This document shows, piece after piece, positions 46,506 through 54,883 of a stretch of DNA of 64,000 bases (positions are counted from its first letter, which is position 1; every line of letters begins with the position of its first letter). Source of the DNA: G965215145 sp965215145 (GTDB taxonomy: Bacteria > Bacteroidota > Rhodothermia > Rhodothermales > JANQRZ01). The position numbers and the translations under genes are program-made. Location of the stretch: NCBI GenBank assembly GCA_965215145.1, contig OZ244038.1, positions 1,426,001 to 1,490,000 on the forward strand. The letters run 5' to 3'. The notes under the pieces are model-generated. The model saw nothing but the letters and a program-made list of their open reading frames with translations, was not told where the DNA came from and made no database searches.

Positions 46506-48530
46506 ATGCCCGACGCCCCGGCCCCGCCGCGCCCCGCGCCGACCTCCGAACGTCCCCTGCCGAACGACGCCCTCGCCCTCTACCGCGCGCTCCGGCTGCC
46601 GCGCGCCGTCGAGGAGAAGATGCTCCGGCTGATCCGGCAAAACCGGATCTCAAAGTGGTTCTCCGGCTACGGCCAGGAGGCCATCGCCGTCGGCTGCGCG
46701 TGGGCGCTGCGCGAGGACGACTGGCTGCTCCCGATGCACCGGAACCTCGGGCTCTGGACGACGCGCGGCGTCCCGCTCCGCCCGCTGTTCTGCCAGCTCA
46801 TGGGCCGCGACGGCGGCTACACCAACGGCCGCGACCGGACCTTCCACTTCGGCCTCCCCGAGCACCGCCTCGTCGGGATGATCTCGCACCTCGCCGCGAT
46901 GCTCCCCGTCGCCTGCGGCCTCGGCCTCGGCGAGCGGCTCCGCGGCTCCGACGCCGTCGCGTGCGCGTTCGTGGGGGAGGGCGCCACGCGCGAAGGCGAC
47001 TTCCACGAGGCCCTCAACCTCGCGTCCGTCTGGAAGCTGCCCGTGCTGTTCGTCGTCGAGAACAACGGCTACGGCCTCTCTACGCCGACCAGCGAGGCCG
47101 TCCCCGTGGACGACATCGCCGACGCGGCGGCGGGCTACGGGATGCCGGGGGAGGTCGTGGACGGCAACGACGTGCTCGCCGTCGTGGCGGCTGTCGAGCG
47201 CGCGGCCGAGCGGGCGCGGGCCGGGCAGGGGCCGACGCTGCTGGAGATGAAGACGTTCCGGATGCGCGGCCACGAGGAGGCCAGCGGGACGAGGTACGTC
47301 CCCGACGCGCTGTTCGAGGCGTGGGCGCCGAAGGACCCGCTACTTCGGATCAGGCAGCGGCTCGTCGAGGAGGGCGCGGTGGCGGAGGTCGAGCTGGACG
47401 CCCTCGACGCCGAGCTCGCCCGGCAGGTCGAGGCCGACGTCGAGTGGACGCTGACGCAGCCGGAGGTCGGCGCCGACGCGGAGGCCGAGCGCGCGGCCGT
47501 GTTCGCCCCCGCGCCCGATCTCCCGAAGGAGCCAGCCGAGGAGGAGGCCGGGGAGGGGCGCGAGCTCCGGTTCGTGGACGCCGTGCAGGAGGCGCTCCGG
47601 CAGGCGATGGCGTCCGACGACCGCGTGCTCGTGATGGGGCAGGACGTGGCCGAGTACGGCGGCGTCTTCAAGGTGACCGCCGGGCTGCTAGAAAAGTTCG
47701 GGCGTGAGCGGGTGCGGAACACGCCCATCATCGAGAGCGGCGCCGTCGGCTGCGCGATGGGGCTCGCGCTGACCGGCCAGAGGCCCGTGGTCGAGATGCA
47801 GTACGCCGACTTCATCACGTGCGGGTTCAACCAGATCGTCAACAACCTCGGCACGACGCACTACCGCTGGGGCGCCCCGCTGAACGTGACGATCCGGGCG
47901 CCGTTCGGCGGCGGGCTCGGGGCGGGGCCGTTCCACTCGCAGAGCCCCGAGGCGTGGTTCGCCCACGCGCCCGGCCTGAAGGTCGTCGTGCCCGGCACGC
48001 CGCGCGACGCGAAGGGCCTCCTGCTGGCCGCCCTCGACGACCCGAACCCCGTCCTGTTCTTCGAGCACAAGCACCTCTACCGCTCCCTCCGCGGCGACGT
48101 GCCGGAGCAGCCGTACCGGACGCCCATCGGGCGGGCGCGGGTGGCGCGGGCGGGCGACGCGCTCACCGTCGTCACCTACGGGGTCGGGGTGACGTGGGCG
48201 CTGGAGGAGGCGGAGCACTGGGCGGAGCGGGGAACGGAGGTCGAGGTGGTGGACCTCCGCACGCTCGTGCCGTGGGACCGTGCCGCCGTGCTCCGCTCGG
48301 TCGAGAAGACGGGGCGGCTCGTCGTGCTCCACGAGGCGCAGCGGACGGCCGGCTTCGGCGCCGAGGTGGCGGCCGAGGTGACGGAGGCGGCGTTCGAGCA
48401 CCTCGACGCGCCGCCCGTGCGGGTGGCCGCGGAGGACCTGCCGGTGCCGTTCTCGAAGGGGCTCGAAGCCGAGGTCTACTCCGCCCGCGCCCGCCTCCGC
48501 AGCGCCATCGAACGGACCCTGCACTACTGA
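46506..48530 (+). CDS. 2-oxoacid dehydrogenase E1, fused alpha and beta subunits
   Basis: This 674-residue thiamine-diphosphate enzyme joins the E1-alpha (about 1-330) and E1-beta (about 350-674) parts of pyruvate or branched-chain 2-oxoacid dehydrogenase. E1-alpha shows RISKWFSGYGQEAIAVGCAW and the ThDP/Mg motif (FVGEGATREGDFHEALNLAS to VENNGYGLST). E1-beta shows VLVMGQDVAEYGGVFKVTAG, NTPIIESGAVGCAMGLALTG, MQYADFITCGFNQIVNN and APFGGGLGAGPFHSQSPEAW. Lack of the alpha/beta break is as in some Bacteroidota-type fusions. Substrate preference is not settled; branched-chain-like is my inference. Its TGA overlaps the next ATG (TGATG). Confidence 0.93.
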   Translation: MPDAPAPPRPAPTSERPLPNDALALYRALRLPRAVEEKMLRLIRQNRISKWFSGYGQEAIAVGCAWALREDDWLLPMHRNLGLWTTRGVPLRPLFCQLMGRDGGYTNGRDRTFHFGLPEHRLVGMISHLAAMLPVACGLGLGERLRGSDAVACAFVGEGATREGDFHEALNLASVWKLPVLFVVENNGYGLSTPTSEAVPVDDIADAAAGYGMPGEVVDGNDVLAVVAAVERAAERARAGQGPTLLEMKTFRMRGHEEASGTRYVPDALFEAWAPKDPLLRIRQRLVEEGAVAEVELDALDAELARQVEADVEWTLTQPEVGADAEAERAAVFAPAPDLPKEPAEEEAGEGRELRFVDAVQEALRQAMASDDRVLVMGQDVAEYGGVFKVTAGLLEKFGRERVRNTPIIESGAVGCAMGLALTGQRPVVEMQYADFITCGFNQIVNNLGTTHYRWGAPLNVTIRAPFGGGLGAGPFHSQSPEAWFAHAPGLKVVVPGTPRDAKGLLLAALDDPNPVLFFEHKHLYRSLRGDVPEQPYRTPIGRARVARAGDALTVVTYGVGVTWALEEAEHWAERGTEVEVVDLRTLVPWDRAAVLRSVEKTGRLVVLHEAQRTAGFGAEVAAEVTEAAFEHLDAPPVRVAAEDLPVPFSKGLEAEVYSARARLRSAIERTLHY

Positions 48531-49312
48531 TGCGACGACGTGCCACGGCACTGGCCGCCCTCTCGGCCGTCCTCTTCTTCTCCAGCTGTGCCTCGGTGGT
48601 GCAGGCGATGAAGAACCGCCCCTGCGAGCTCGACCCCGCGCGGCCGTTCACGAGCGTCGAGGTCGGGCCGGGCGAGGAGTTGCGGCTCTACCGACTCGAC
48701 CCCGCCACCGGCGAGCCGTTCCGCACGCTCGGCGCCGTACGCCGCCACGTCGAGGCCAGCGGCGAGCGCCTCGTCATGGCGACGAACGCCGGCATCTTCG
48801 AGCCCGGCCTCGTCCCGACGGGGCTCTACGTCGAGGACGGCGTCGAGCAGACCTCGCTCAACGCGGCCGACGGCGTGGGCAACTTCTTCCTCAAGCCGAA
48901 CGGCGTCTTCTTCGTCGCCGAGGACGGCCGCACCGGCATCGTGGCGACGGAGGAGTGGCAGGCGATGGCGGTGGACGCCCGGCTCGCCACCCAATCGGGG
49001 CCGCTGCTGCTGCGGGAGGGGCGGGTGCACCCGGCGTTCCGGGAGACGAGCGAGAACTGCCGCGTCCGCAGCGGCGTCGGCGTCCGCCCGAACGGCGCCG
49101 TCGTCTTCGCCATCTCGAACGGGGCCGTCAGCTTCCACGACTTCGCCACCCATTTCCGCGACGCGCTCGGCGCGCCCGACGCGCTCTACCTCGACGGCGG
49201 CATCTCGCGGATGCTCGTCCCCGGCGAGCGGGAGGAAGAGGGGGAGTTCGCCGCCGTGCTCGCCGTCGTGGCCCCCGCCGAGGCGCCGATGGAGGAGGGG
49301 GAGCGCCCATGA
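48530..49312 (+). CDS. DUF2233 (NAGPA-like phosphodiester glycosidase) lipoprotein
   Basis: This 260-residue protein has a signal peptide with lipobox FSSC (about residue 20). The phosphodiester-glycosidase/DUF2233 domain shows MATNAGIFEPGLVPTGLYVE, NFFLKPNGVFFVAEDGRTGI, ATQSGPLLLREGRVHPAF and DALYLDGGISRMLV, the family's typical NxGxF and DGG signatures. Related domains remove alpha-phosphodiester-linked sugars. The start ATG overlaps the E1 stop, and its own stop overlaps the next ATG (ATGA), so three unrelated functions are translated as one unit. Confidence 0.9.
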   Translation: MRRRATALAALSAVLFFSSCASVVQAMKNRPCELDPARPFTSVEVGPGEELRLYRLDPATGEPFRTLGAVRRHVEASGERLVMATNAGIFEPGLVPTGLYVEDGVEQTSLNAADGVGNFFLKPNGVFFVAEDGRTGIVATEEWQAMAVDARLATQSGPLLLREGRVHPAFRETSENCRVRSGVGVRPNGAVVFAISNGAVSFHDFATHFRDALGAPDALYLDGGISRMLVPGEREEEGEFAAVLAVVAPAEAPMEEGERP

Positions 49313-49878
49313 CCGAGCCCTTCCTCGGCATCTCCCCGCAGCTCGGCGCGGGCGTCTGGATCGCCCCCTCCGCCGCCGTCGTCGGCGACGTGGCGCTCGG
49401 CGCCGGGGCGAGCGTGTGGTACGGCGCCGTCGCCCGCGGGGACGTCCACTACATCCGCGTCGGGGCGGGGACGAACGTGCAGGACCTCGCCGTGCTGCAC
49501 GTCAGCCGGGGCACGCACCCGTGCGTGATCGGGGAGGGGGTGACGGTGGGCCACAGCGCCATCCTCCACGGCTGCACCGTCGAGGACGACGTGCTCGTCG
49601 GGATGGGGGCGGTGGTGCTCGACGGGGCCGTGGTCGGGGCCGGCAGCATCGTCGGCGCGAAGGCGCTCGTGACGAAGGACACGGTCGTGCCGCCGCGCTC
49701 GCTCGTGCTCGGCGCCCCGGCCCGCGTGGTGCGCTCGCTCAGCGATGAGGAGGTCGCGTCTAACCGGGCCAATGCGCGGCACTACGTCCGCCTTGCGCGG
49801 ATGTACGCCGGAGAGGAGAGACCGGATGCCAACCCATTCTACGAGCGGCCCACGAGGGCCGACGTCGAGGGGGCATAA
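49309..49878 (+). CDS. gamma-class carbonic anhydrase-like hexapeptide protein
   Basis: This 189-residue left-handed beta-helix protein of the gamma-carbonic anhydrase/YrdA-like family shows repeated hexapeptides (VVGDVALGAGASVWYGAVAR). Its zinc-ligand histidines are in VLHVSRGTHPCVIGEGVTVG and HSAILHGCTVED. RGDVHYIRVGAGTNVQDLAV and VLGAPARVVRSLSDEE are family-standard. It may hydrate CO2 or be a structural homologue. ATG 49309 lies within the upstream stop (ATGA). It closes the E1 operon, next to an E1 enzyme that releases CO2. Confidence 0.92.
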   Translation: MTEPFLGISPQLGAGVWIAPSAAVVGDVALGAGASVWYGAVARGDVHYIRVGAGTNVQDLAVLHVSRGTHPCVIGEGVTVGHSAILHGCTVEDDVLVGMGAVVLDGAVVGAGSIVGAKALVTKDTVVPPRSLVLGAPARVVRSLSDEEVASNRANARHYVRLARMYAGEERPDANPFYERPTRADVEGA

Positions 49879-49945
49879 CCCCCGGTAGGCATTAGGCTTG
49901 GCCGCGAAAACGCTCGCCTGGCTGGATTTCAGACCGGAGGGAGGG

Positions 49946-49953
49946 TACCTTTC
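49946..49953 (+). promoter_or_regulatory. promoter box TACCTTTC before M48 gene
   Basis: TACCTTTCCG lies 48 bases before ATG 50002. Confidence 0.5.
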
Positions 49954-50001
49954 CGCCGTCCGAAAGCTGCCTGCGGGGGCAGCCTCATAGATCCTGCTAC
50001 G

Positions 50002-50089
50002 ATGGTGTTCAAGCGATTCGTCGCGGCGCTGCTGGTGTCGGCGCCGCTAGCCCTGGGGGGCTGTACGTCCTGCCGGCGAGGCCGATCCG
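50002..50089 (+). other. out-of-frame signal peptide of the M48 protease
   Basis: From ATG 50002 the sequence encodes FKRFVAALLVSAPLALGGC, a lipoprotein signal with lipobox LGGC, in frame 1. The protease continues in frame 2 as PAGEADPVVLPPGLSES. Dropping one base near the GGGGGG run at 50055-50060 or in the following TACGTCC would join them. The signal is therefore detached by a one-base frame break. Confidence 0.7.
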
Positions 50090-51217
50090 GTGGTGCTTCC
50101 ACCCGGCCTCTCCGAGAGCGAGCGGAAGCTGTGGACGCAGAGCGCGAGCGAGGCGGACCACCTCGCCCACTCGGGCCTCATCTACGCGGAGGAGCCGCTG
50201 GCCGGCTACGTCCAGGGCCTCGGCGACCGGCTGCTGCCGGCGACGGACGTCCCGGCCACGTTCCGCTTCCACGTCGTCCTCGACCCGGAGGCGAACGCCT
50301 TCGCGCTCCCGGACGGCAACATCTACGTTCACCTCGGCCTGCTAGCGCAGCTCCAGCGCGAGGCGCAACTCGCAGCCGTGCTGGCGCACGAGACGGCGCA
50401 CGTCACCGGGCGCCACACGCTGGAGCGATACGACCAGGCGCAGGGCGTCTCGGCCGTCACGCAGGTGCTCGGGCTCGCCGCCGCGATCGGGTTCGGCGCG
50501 GCCGGGGGCTCGTGGGCCGGGCTGTTCAACAACGCCTCGCAGCTCGGGCTGGCGCTCACGGCCGGCGCCGCCATCAACGGCCACAGCCGCGCCGCCGAGG
50601 CCGGCGCCGACCGCTTCGCCGTCGAGGCCCTGGCGGCGCACGAGTACGACCCCTGCGGCGCCGCCGACCTGTTCACCGTCCTCCTCGGGGATGAGGACGA
50701 GCCCTCCGCCGCCGCCTCGTTCTTCTGGGGGAGCCACCCGCGCCTGAGCAGCCGCCGCGCTGCGGCCGAGGAGGAGGTCGAGGCGCTGACGGGCGCCTCG
50801 TGCGACGGCATCGCCGTGGAGGACACCGCCTTCGTCGAGCGGATGGCGGCGGCGCGGGCGCTCCAGGTCGAGCTGTGGGTCCGGGCCGAGCGGTACGACC
50901 GCGCCGCCGCGTCGGCTCGGCGGGCGATGGAGCTGCGGCCGGACGACCCCGCCCTCCACTTCTGGAACGCCGAGGCCCTCAGCCTCGCCGGCACCGACCC
51001 CGAGACGCTCGACGAGGCGGAGGCGGGCTACCGCCGCGCCAGCGAGCTCGACCCGACGTTCGCGGCCCCGTTCCGCGGGCTCGGCGCGCTGGCCGAGCGC
51101 CGCGGCGACCCGGACGCCGCCGCGGCGGCCTACGAGCGCTACCTCGCCCTCGACCCCGACGCGAAGGACCGCCGCTACGTGCGCCACCGCATCGAGGAGC
51201 TGACCGCCGCCGAGTAA
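50090..51217 (+). CDS. M48-family zinc metalloprotease with TPR-like C-terminus
   Basis: This 375-residue peptidase is of the BepA/LoiP-like envelope class. The zinc motif HETAH (AAVLAHETAHVTGRHTLERY) is at about residue 100. The third-ligand region AAEAGADRFAVEALAAHEYD is near 175, and TPR-like helices follow from about 250 (AASARRAMELRPDDPALHFW, AAAAYERYLALDPDAKDRRY). GTG 50090 is the first in-frame start, but the homologous region and export signal begin earlier in another frame (50002), so the intact gene probably spans 50002-51217. Expected role is periplasmic quality control of outer-membrane proteins. Confidence 0.88.
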   Translation: MVLPPGLSESERKLWTQSASEADHLAHSGLIYAEEPLAGYVQGLGDRLLPATDVPATFRFHVVLDPEANAFALPDGNIYVHLGLLAQLQREAQLAAVLAHETAHVTGRHTLERYDQAQGVSAVTQVLGLAAAIGFGAAGGSWAGLFNNASQLGLALTAGAAINGHSRAAEAGADRFAVEALAAHEYDPCGAADLFTVLLGDEDEPSAAASFFWGSHPRLSSRRAAAEEEVEALTGASCDGIAVEDTAFVERMAAARALQVELWVRAERYDRAAASARRAMELRPDDPALHFWNAEALSLAGTDPETLDEAEAGYRRASELDPTFAAPFRGLGALAERRGDPDAAAAAYERYLALDPDAKDRRYVRHRIEELTAAE

Positions 51218-51261
51218 CCCGCTCCATCCACGCCTCCCCAACCCACACGATCTGAATCCGT

Positions 51262-52011
51262 ATGCGCAGAGCGCCTGCCCTCCTGCTCCTCGTCCTCCTC
51301 GTCGCCGCCTCCGGCTGCACGAGCACCGTCCGCACCAGCGAGCGGTTCGAAGCCGAGAAGGACGCCATCGCCGCGATGGCCGTGATGCCGCCGCGCGTGG
51401 CGCACCGGCTCCGCACCGCCGCCGCCACCGTCACCGAGGCCGACGCCGAGGCGCAGGCCGCCGTCAACGCCGCCGTGCACGAGGCGTTCGAGAACGTCCT
51501 CGACGGGACGAGCGTCCGGCTCGCCCCCCTCGCCCTGAGCGACAGCGCGGTCGCCGCCGACCCCGACCTCGCGCTCACCCTCACCCGCGCACAGGAGAGC
51601 TTCGAGGAGGCCGCCGACGTGCTCGCCGAGACGAAGGAGAAGGTGCTCTCCGTCGAGGTCGACCCCGAGGTCGGCTACTTCGCCGACATGGCCGACTCCG
51701 ACTACCTCCTCTTCGTCCGGGGCGAGAGCTGGGGGAGCACGACCGCCGCCGCCCGCGACATCGCCGTCGGCGTCGCCTCGGCCCTCCTGTTCGGCGGCGC
51801 CGCCATCACGCAGCAGAAGGGGCTCGTCCTCCAGGTCGCCCTCGTCAACGCCAACACGGCCGAGGTCGTGTGGTTCAACCGGAACGTCCCGCAGGACAGC
51901 AACTTCAACCCCGCTGACGTCGGCAGCGTCGAGCGGCTAAGCCGGGACCTGCTGAAGCCGCTGCTCGGGGCCGAGGTGACCGCGCAGAAGAAGCGGGGGC
52001 TGAACCGGTAG
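51262..52011 (+). CDS. lipoprotein of unknown function
   Basis: This 249-residue protein has a signal peptide and lipobox ASGC (about residue 19). The mature part alternates helices (EAQAAVNAAVHEAFENVLDG) and strands, with ADSDYLLFVRGESWGSTTAA and LVLQVALVNANTAEVVWFNR. The latter pattern recalls lipoproteins whose C-terminal fold resembles TolB-N or CsgG-like domains, without firm identity. It follows the M48 protease after 44 bases on the same strand and may share its transcript. Confidence 0.75.
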   Translation: MRRAPALLLLVLLVAASGCTSTVRTSERFEAEKDAIAAMAVMPPRVAHRLRTAAATVTEADAEAQAAVNAAVHEAFENVLDGTSVRLAPLALSDSAVAADPDLALTLTRAQESFEEAADVLAETKEKVLSVEVDPEVGYFADMADSDYLLFVRGESWGSTTAAARDIAVGVASALLFGGAAITQQKGLVLQVALVNANTAEVVWFNRNVPQDSNFNPADVGSVERLSRDLLKPLLGAEVTAQKKRGLNR

Positions 52012-52069
52012 GGAGAGGCGGGGGTGCGTTAGGGGCAGCGCCCGGCCGCAACCGGTCGACGTGCGCGCC

Positions 52070-52099
52070 GTAGGGCGGGGTGTATCATCCCCCCACGCC
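52070..52099. repeat. degenerate GTAGGGC palindrome
   Basis: GTAGGGCGGGGTG and CATCCCCCCACGCC face each other around TAT. It is an imperfect member of the palindrome family, resembling the perfect one at 54333-54360, in the gap before the NfeD-like gene. Confidence 0.45.
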
Positions 52100-52134
52100 G
52101 CCGGTGCTTTGGCGCGCGCTCGACTCCTGCTCCC

Positions 52135-52731
52135 ATGCTGACCCTCTACTGGGCCTGCCTCCTCGGCGGCTTCGCCTTCACCGCCCTCGCCCTCCTCGTC
52201 GGGGACGTGCTCGACGGCGTGCTGGATGCCTTCGACGGGCTCGACGCGCTCGACGGCATCCTCGACCCGCTCTCGGTCGTCGGCGGCGTCGCGGCGTTCG
52301 GGGGGGCGGGCGTCGTGCTCGACAGCGCGGCCGACCTCGGGCAGGGGGCAGAGGTCGCGCTGGCGGCGCTGATCGGGATAGCGCTCGCCATCACGATGCA
52401 CTTCGTCTACGTCCGCCCGATGCGGCGGGGGGAGAACTCAACGGGGTTCTCGGTGCAGGAGTACCGCGGCAAGGTCGGCGAGGTGATCACGACGGTGCCG
52501 GCGCGGGGCTACGGCGAGGTGCTCGTCCGGATGGGGGCGTCGAACACGTTCCGGCAGGCCGCCTCGTTCGACGGCACCGAGATCGCGCGCGGCGCGGCCA
52601 TCGTCGTGGTCGAGGTCGCCGACGGCGATCTCCTCGTGGCCCCGCTCACCGAAGCGGACGACGCGCTGCCAGCTCCCTCTGCCCAACTCGACGCGCCCCC
52701 GACCGCTCCCCGACTCCCCGCCGGCGCCTGA
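52135..52731 (+). CDS. NfeD-like membrane protein (YuaF type)
   Basis: This 198-residue protein has an N-terminal helix (LYWACLLGGFAFTALALLVG), an Asp/Gly/Leu-rich extracytoplasmic loop, further helices at about 48-90 (LAALIGIALAITMHFVYVRP), and a C-terminal OB-fold typical of NfeD (YRGKVGEVITTVPARGYGEV, ARGAAIVVVEVADGDLLVAP). NfeD proteins partner flotillins in membrane microdomains. The flotillin gene follows after 41 bases in the same order as yuaF-yuaG of Bacillus. Confidence 0.88.
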   Translation: MLTLYWACLLGGFAFTALALLVGDVLDGVLDAFDGLDALDGILDPLSVVGGVAAFGGAGVVLDSAADLGQGAEVALAALIGIALAITMHFVYVRPMRRGENSTGFSVQEYRGKVGEVITTVPARGYGEVLVRMGASNTFRQAASFDGTEIARGAAIVVVEVADGDLLVAPLTEADDALPAPSAQLDAPPTAPRLPAGA

Positions 52732-52772
52732 ATTTCAGCCTCACCCGATTCTGCTCACGAACCGAGAGACCC

Positions 52773-54308
52773 ATGCTCGAAGGCTCTGCGCTCATCGCCC
52801 TCGCCGTCCTCCTCGGCGTCATCGTCCTGCTCGCCATGCTCGTCGCGAGCCGGTACAAGACGGTCAGCCCCGACGAGGCCATGATCATCACCGGCTCCGG
52901 GCTCGGGGCCAAGAACGTGCTCACCGATGAGAGCGGTCGGCGCGTCAAGATCGTCCGCGGTGGTGGGGCGTTCATCATGCCCGTCGTGCAGCAGCGCGAG
53001 CGGCTGTCGCTGCTCTCCCACAAGCTCGACGTGACGACGCCCGAGGTCTACACCGCGCAGGGCGTCCCCGTGATGACCGACGGCGTGGCGGTGATCAAGG
53101 TCGGAAGCTCGGTCGAGGACGTGGCGACGGCGGCGGAGCAGTACCTCGGCAAGCCCGACGAGATGCTCCAGGCCGAGGCCCGCGAGGTGCTGGAGGGCCA
53201 CCTCCGCGCCATCCTCGGCACGCTCACCGTCGAGGAGGTCTACCGGAACCGCGACAAGTTCGCGCAGGAGGTCCAGGAGGTCGCCGCCCGGGACCTCAAG
53301 AAGATGGGGCTCCAGATCGTCTCCTTCACCATCAAGGACGTCCGCGACAAGAACGGCTACCTCGAAGCCCTCGGGCGGCCCCGGATCGCCGCCGTCCGCC
53401 GCGACGCCGACATCGCCGAGGCCGAGGCGATGCGCGACTCCCGGATCAAGAAGGCGATGGCCGACGAGAACGCGCAGAAGGCCGAGCTCATCCGGGACAC
53501 CAACGTCGCCGAGGCGACGAAGGCGAAGGAGCTGAAGGTGGCCTCGTTCAAGCAGGAGCAGGACACCGCGAAGGCGTCGGCCGACCTCGCCTACGCCGTC
53601 CAGGAGGCGACGAGCCAGCGGCAGGTCGTCGAGGAGCAGATGCAGGTCGAGCTCGTGCGCAAGCAGCGCGAGGTGGACCTCGAGCAGCTCGAGATCGTGC
53701 GCCGCGAGCGGCAGTACGACTCCGAGGTCAAGAAGAAGGCCGACGCCGACCGCTACCGGGTCGAGCAGGCGGCCGAGGCCGAGAAGCTCCGCCAGCTCCG
53801 GCAGGCCGAGGCGCGGCAGTTCGAGATCGAGGCCGAGGCGAAGGCCCGCGCCGAGGCCGTCCGCCTCGAAGGCGAGGCCGCCGCCGACGCCGACCGCGCG
53901 CAGGGCACGGCCGCCGCCGAGGTCGTCCGCCTCAAGGGCCTCGCCGAGGCCGAGGCGAAGGAGAAGCTGGCCGAGGCGTTCGAGAAGTACGGCGAGGCCG
54001 CCGTGCTCGACATCCTCGCCAAGATGCTCCCGGAGTTCGCCGGCCGCATCGCCGAGCCCATCGGGAAGATCGACAAGCTCTCCGTCGTGGACACCGGCGG
54101 GGGGCAGGGCGCCGGCCGCGTCGCCGGCTACGTCACCGAGCTGATGGCGTCCTCGAACGAGATGCTCCAGAACGTGGCGGGCGTGGACCTAAACGCGCTT
54201 GCGCAGCGGCTCACCAGCACTGGCCGCGGCGAGGACGTGACGCCGCACGTCCCCCCGCAGCTCGCGCAGCCGCCCGAGCCCCCGCAGGGCGACGGCGACG
54301 GGAGCTAA
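52773..54308 (+). CDS. floT: flotillin-like SPFH-domain protein
   Basis: This 511-residue membrane-scaffold protein has an N-terminal hairpin helix (SALIALAVLLGVIVLLAMLV), an SPFH/band-7 domain at about 30-220 (RYKTVSPDEAMIITGSGLGA, LTVEEVYRNRDKFAQEVQEV, GLQIVSFTIKDVRDKNGYLE), and a long EA-rich coiled coil at about 225-410 with many Ala-Glu repeats. A C-terminal region ends in a Pro-rich tail. Together with the NfeD-like partner it should form membrane microdomains (FloT/YuaG type). ATG 52773 is chosen; the upstream frame overlaps the NfeD gene out of phase. Confidence 0.93.
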   Translation: MLEGSALIALAVLLGVIVLLAMLVASRYKTVSPDEAMIITGSGLGAKNVLTDESGRRVKIVRGGGAFIMPVVQQRERLSLLSHKLDVTTPEVYTAQGVPVMTDGVAVIKVGSSVEDVATAAEQYLGKPDEMLQAEAREVLEGHLRAILGTLTVEEVYRNRDKFAQEVQEVAARDLKKMGLQIVSFTIKDVRDKNGYLEALGRPRIAAVRRDADIAEAEAMRDSRIKKAMADENAQKAELIRDTNVAEATKAKELKVASFKQEQDTAKASADLAYAVQEATSQRQVVEEQMQVELVRKQREVDLEQLEIVRRERQYDSEVKKKADADRYRVEQAAEAEKLRQLRQAEARQFEIEAEAKARAEAVRLEGEAAADADRAQGTAAAEVVRLKGLAEAEAKEKLAEAFEKYGEAAVLDILAKMLPEFAGRIAEPIGKIDKLSVVDTGGGQGAGRVAGYVTELMASSNEMLQNVAGVDLNALAQRLTSTGRGEDVTPHVPPQLAQPPEPPQGDGDGS

Positions 54309-54332
54309 CTCGCGCCCTCCTCTGATTCCACC

Positions 54333-54360
54333 GTAGGGGCACGATGTATCGTGCCCCTAC
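54333..54360. repeat. perfect GTAGGGGC...GCCCCTAC palindrome
   Basis: GTAGGGGCACGAT, a GT loop, and ATCGTGCCCCTAC form a 13-bp perfect stem. It is the clearest member of the family. It lies between the flotillin and gntK genes with no T tract, so it is a weak terminator candidate at best. Confidence 0.75.
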
Positions 54361-54375
54361 CCATTTCTCGCTGCC

Positions 54376-54879
54376 ATGACCGGTCCCGTCGGTCTCGTCG
54401 TGATGGGCGTCTCCGGCTCCGGCAAGACGGCCGTGGGCCGCCGCGCCGCCGACCGCCTCGGCTGGGCGTTCCTCGACGCCGACGACCTCCACCCGCCTGC
54501 GAACGTGGCGAAGATGGAGAAGGGGACCGGCCTCGCCGACGCCGACCGGGCGCCGTGGCTAGCCGCCGTCCACGAGTCCGTCGAGGCGCACCTCGCCGCC
54601 GAACGGTCCGTGGTCGTGGCGTGCTCGGCGTTGAAGGAGGCGTACCGCGACCGGCTCCGCGGGGGCGATCCGCGCGTGCGGTTCGTCTGGCTCGACGTGC
54701 CGGAGGGGGAGCTGCGCGCGCGGCTGGAGCGGCGCGAGGGCCACTTCGCCGGGGCAGACCTCCTCCCGAGCCAGCTCGAAGCGCTGGAGCCGCCGGGCTC
54801 GGGCGAGGCCGTTCGGGTAGCGGCGGCGGGACCGCTGGCGGCGACCGTCGCTGAGGTAGTTGAAGCGGCGAGGCGGTAG
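54376..54879 (+). CDS. gntK: gluconokinase
   Basis: This 167-residue enzyme phosphorylates gluconate to 6-phosphogluconate, the substrate of gnd in this window. The P-loop is VMGVSGSGKTAVGRRAADRL at the N-terminus. DADDLHPPANVAKMEKGTGL and ADADRAPWL follow, both diagnostic of GntK. VACSALKEAYRDRLRGGDPR and ARLERREGHFAGADLLPSQL come next. ATG start. It ends 4 bases from the convergent AP2-domain gene. Confidence 0.94.
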   Translation: MTGPVGLVVMGVSGSGKTAVGRRAADRLGWAFLDADDLHPPANVAKMEKGTGLADADRAPWLAAVHESVEAHLAAERSVVVACSALKEAYRDRLRGGDPRVRFVWLDVPEGELRARLERREGHFAGADLLPSQLEALEPPGSGEAVRVAAAGPLAATVAEVVEAARR

Positions 54880-54883
54880 GCGC

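Noticed and set aside
54333..54360. Perfect palindrome as terminator of the flotillin operon
   Set aside because: No T tract on either side, and related palindromes occur at many other junctions; listed as a repeat instead.
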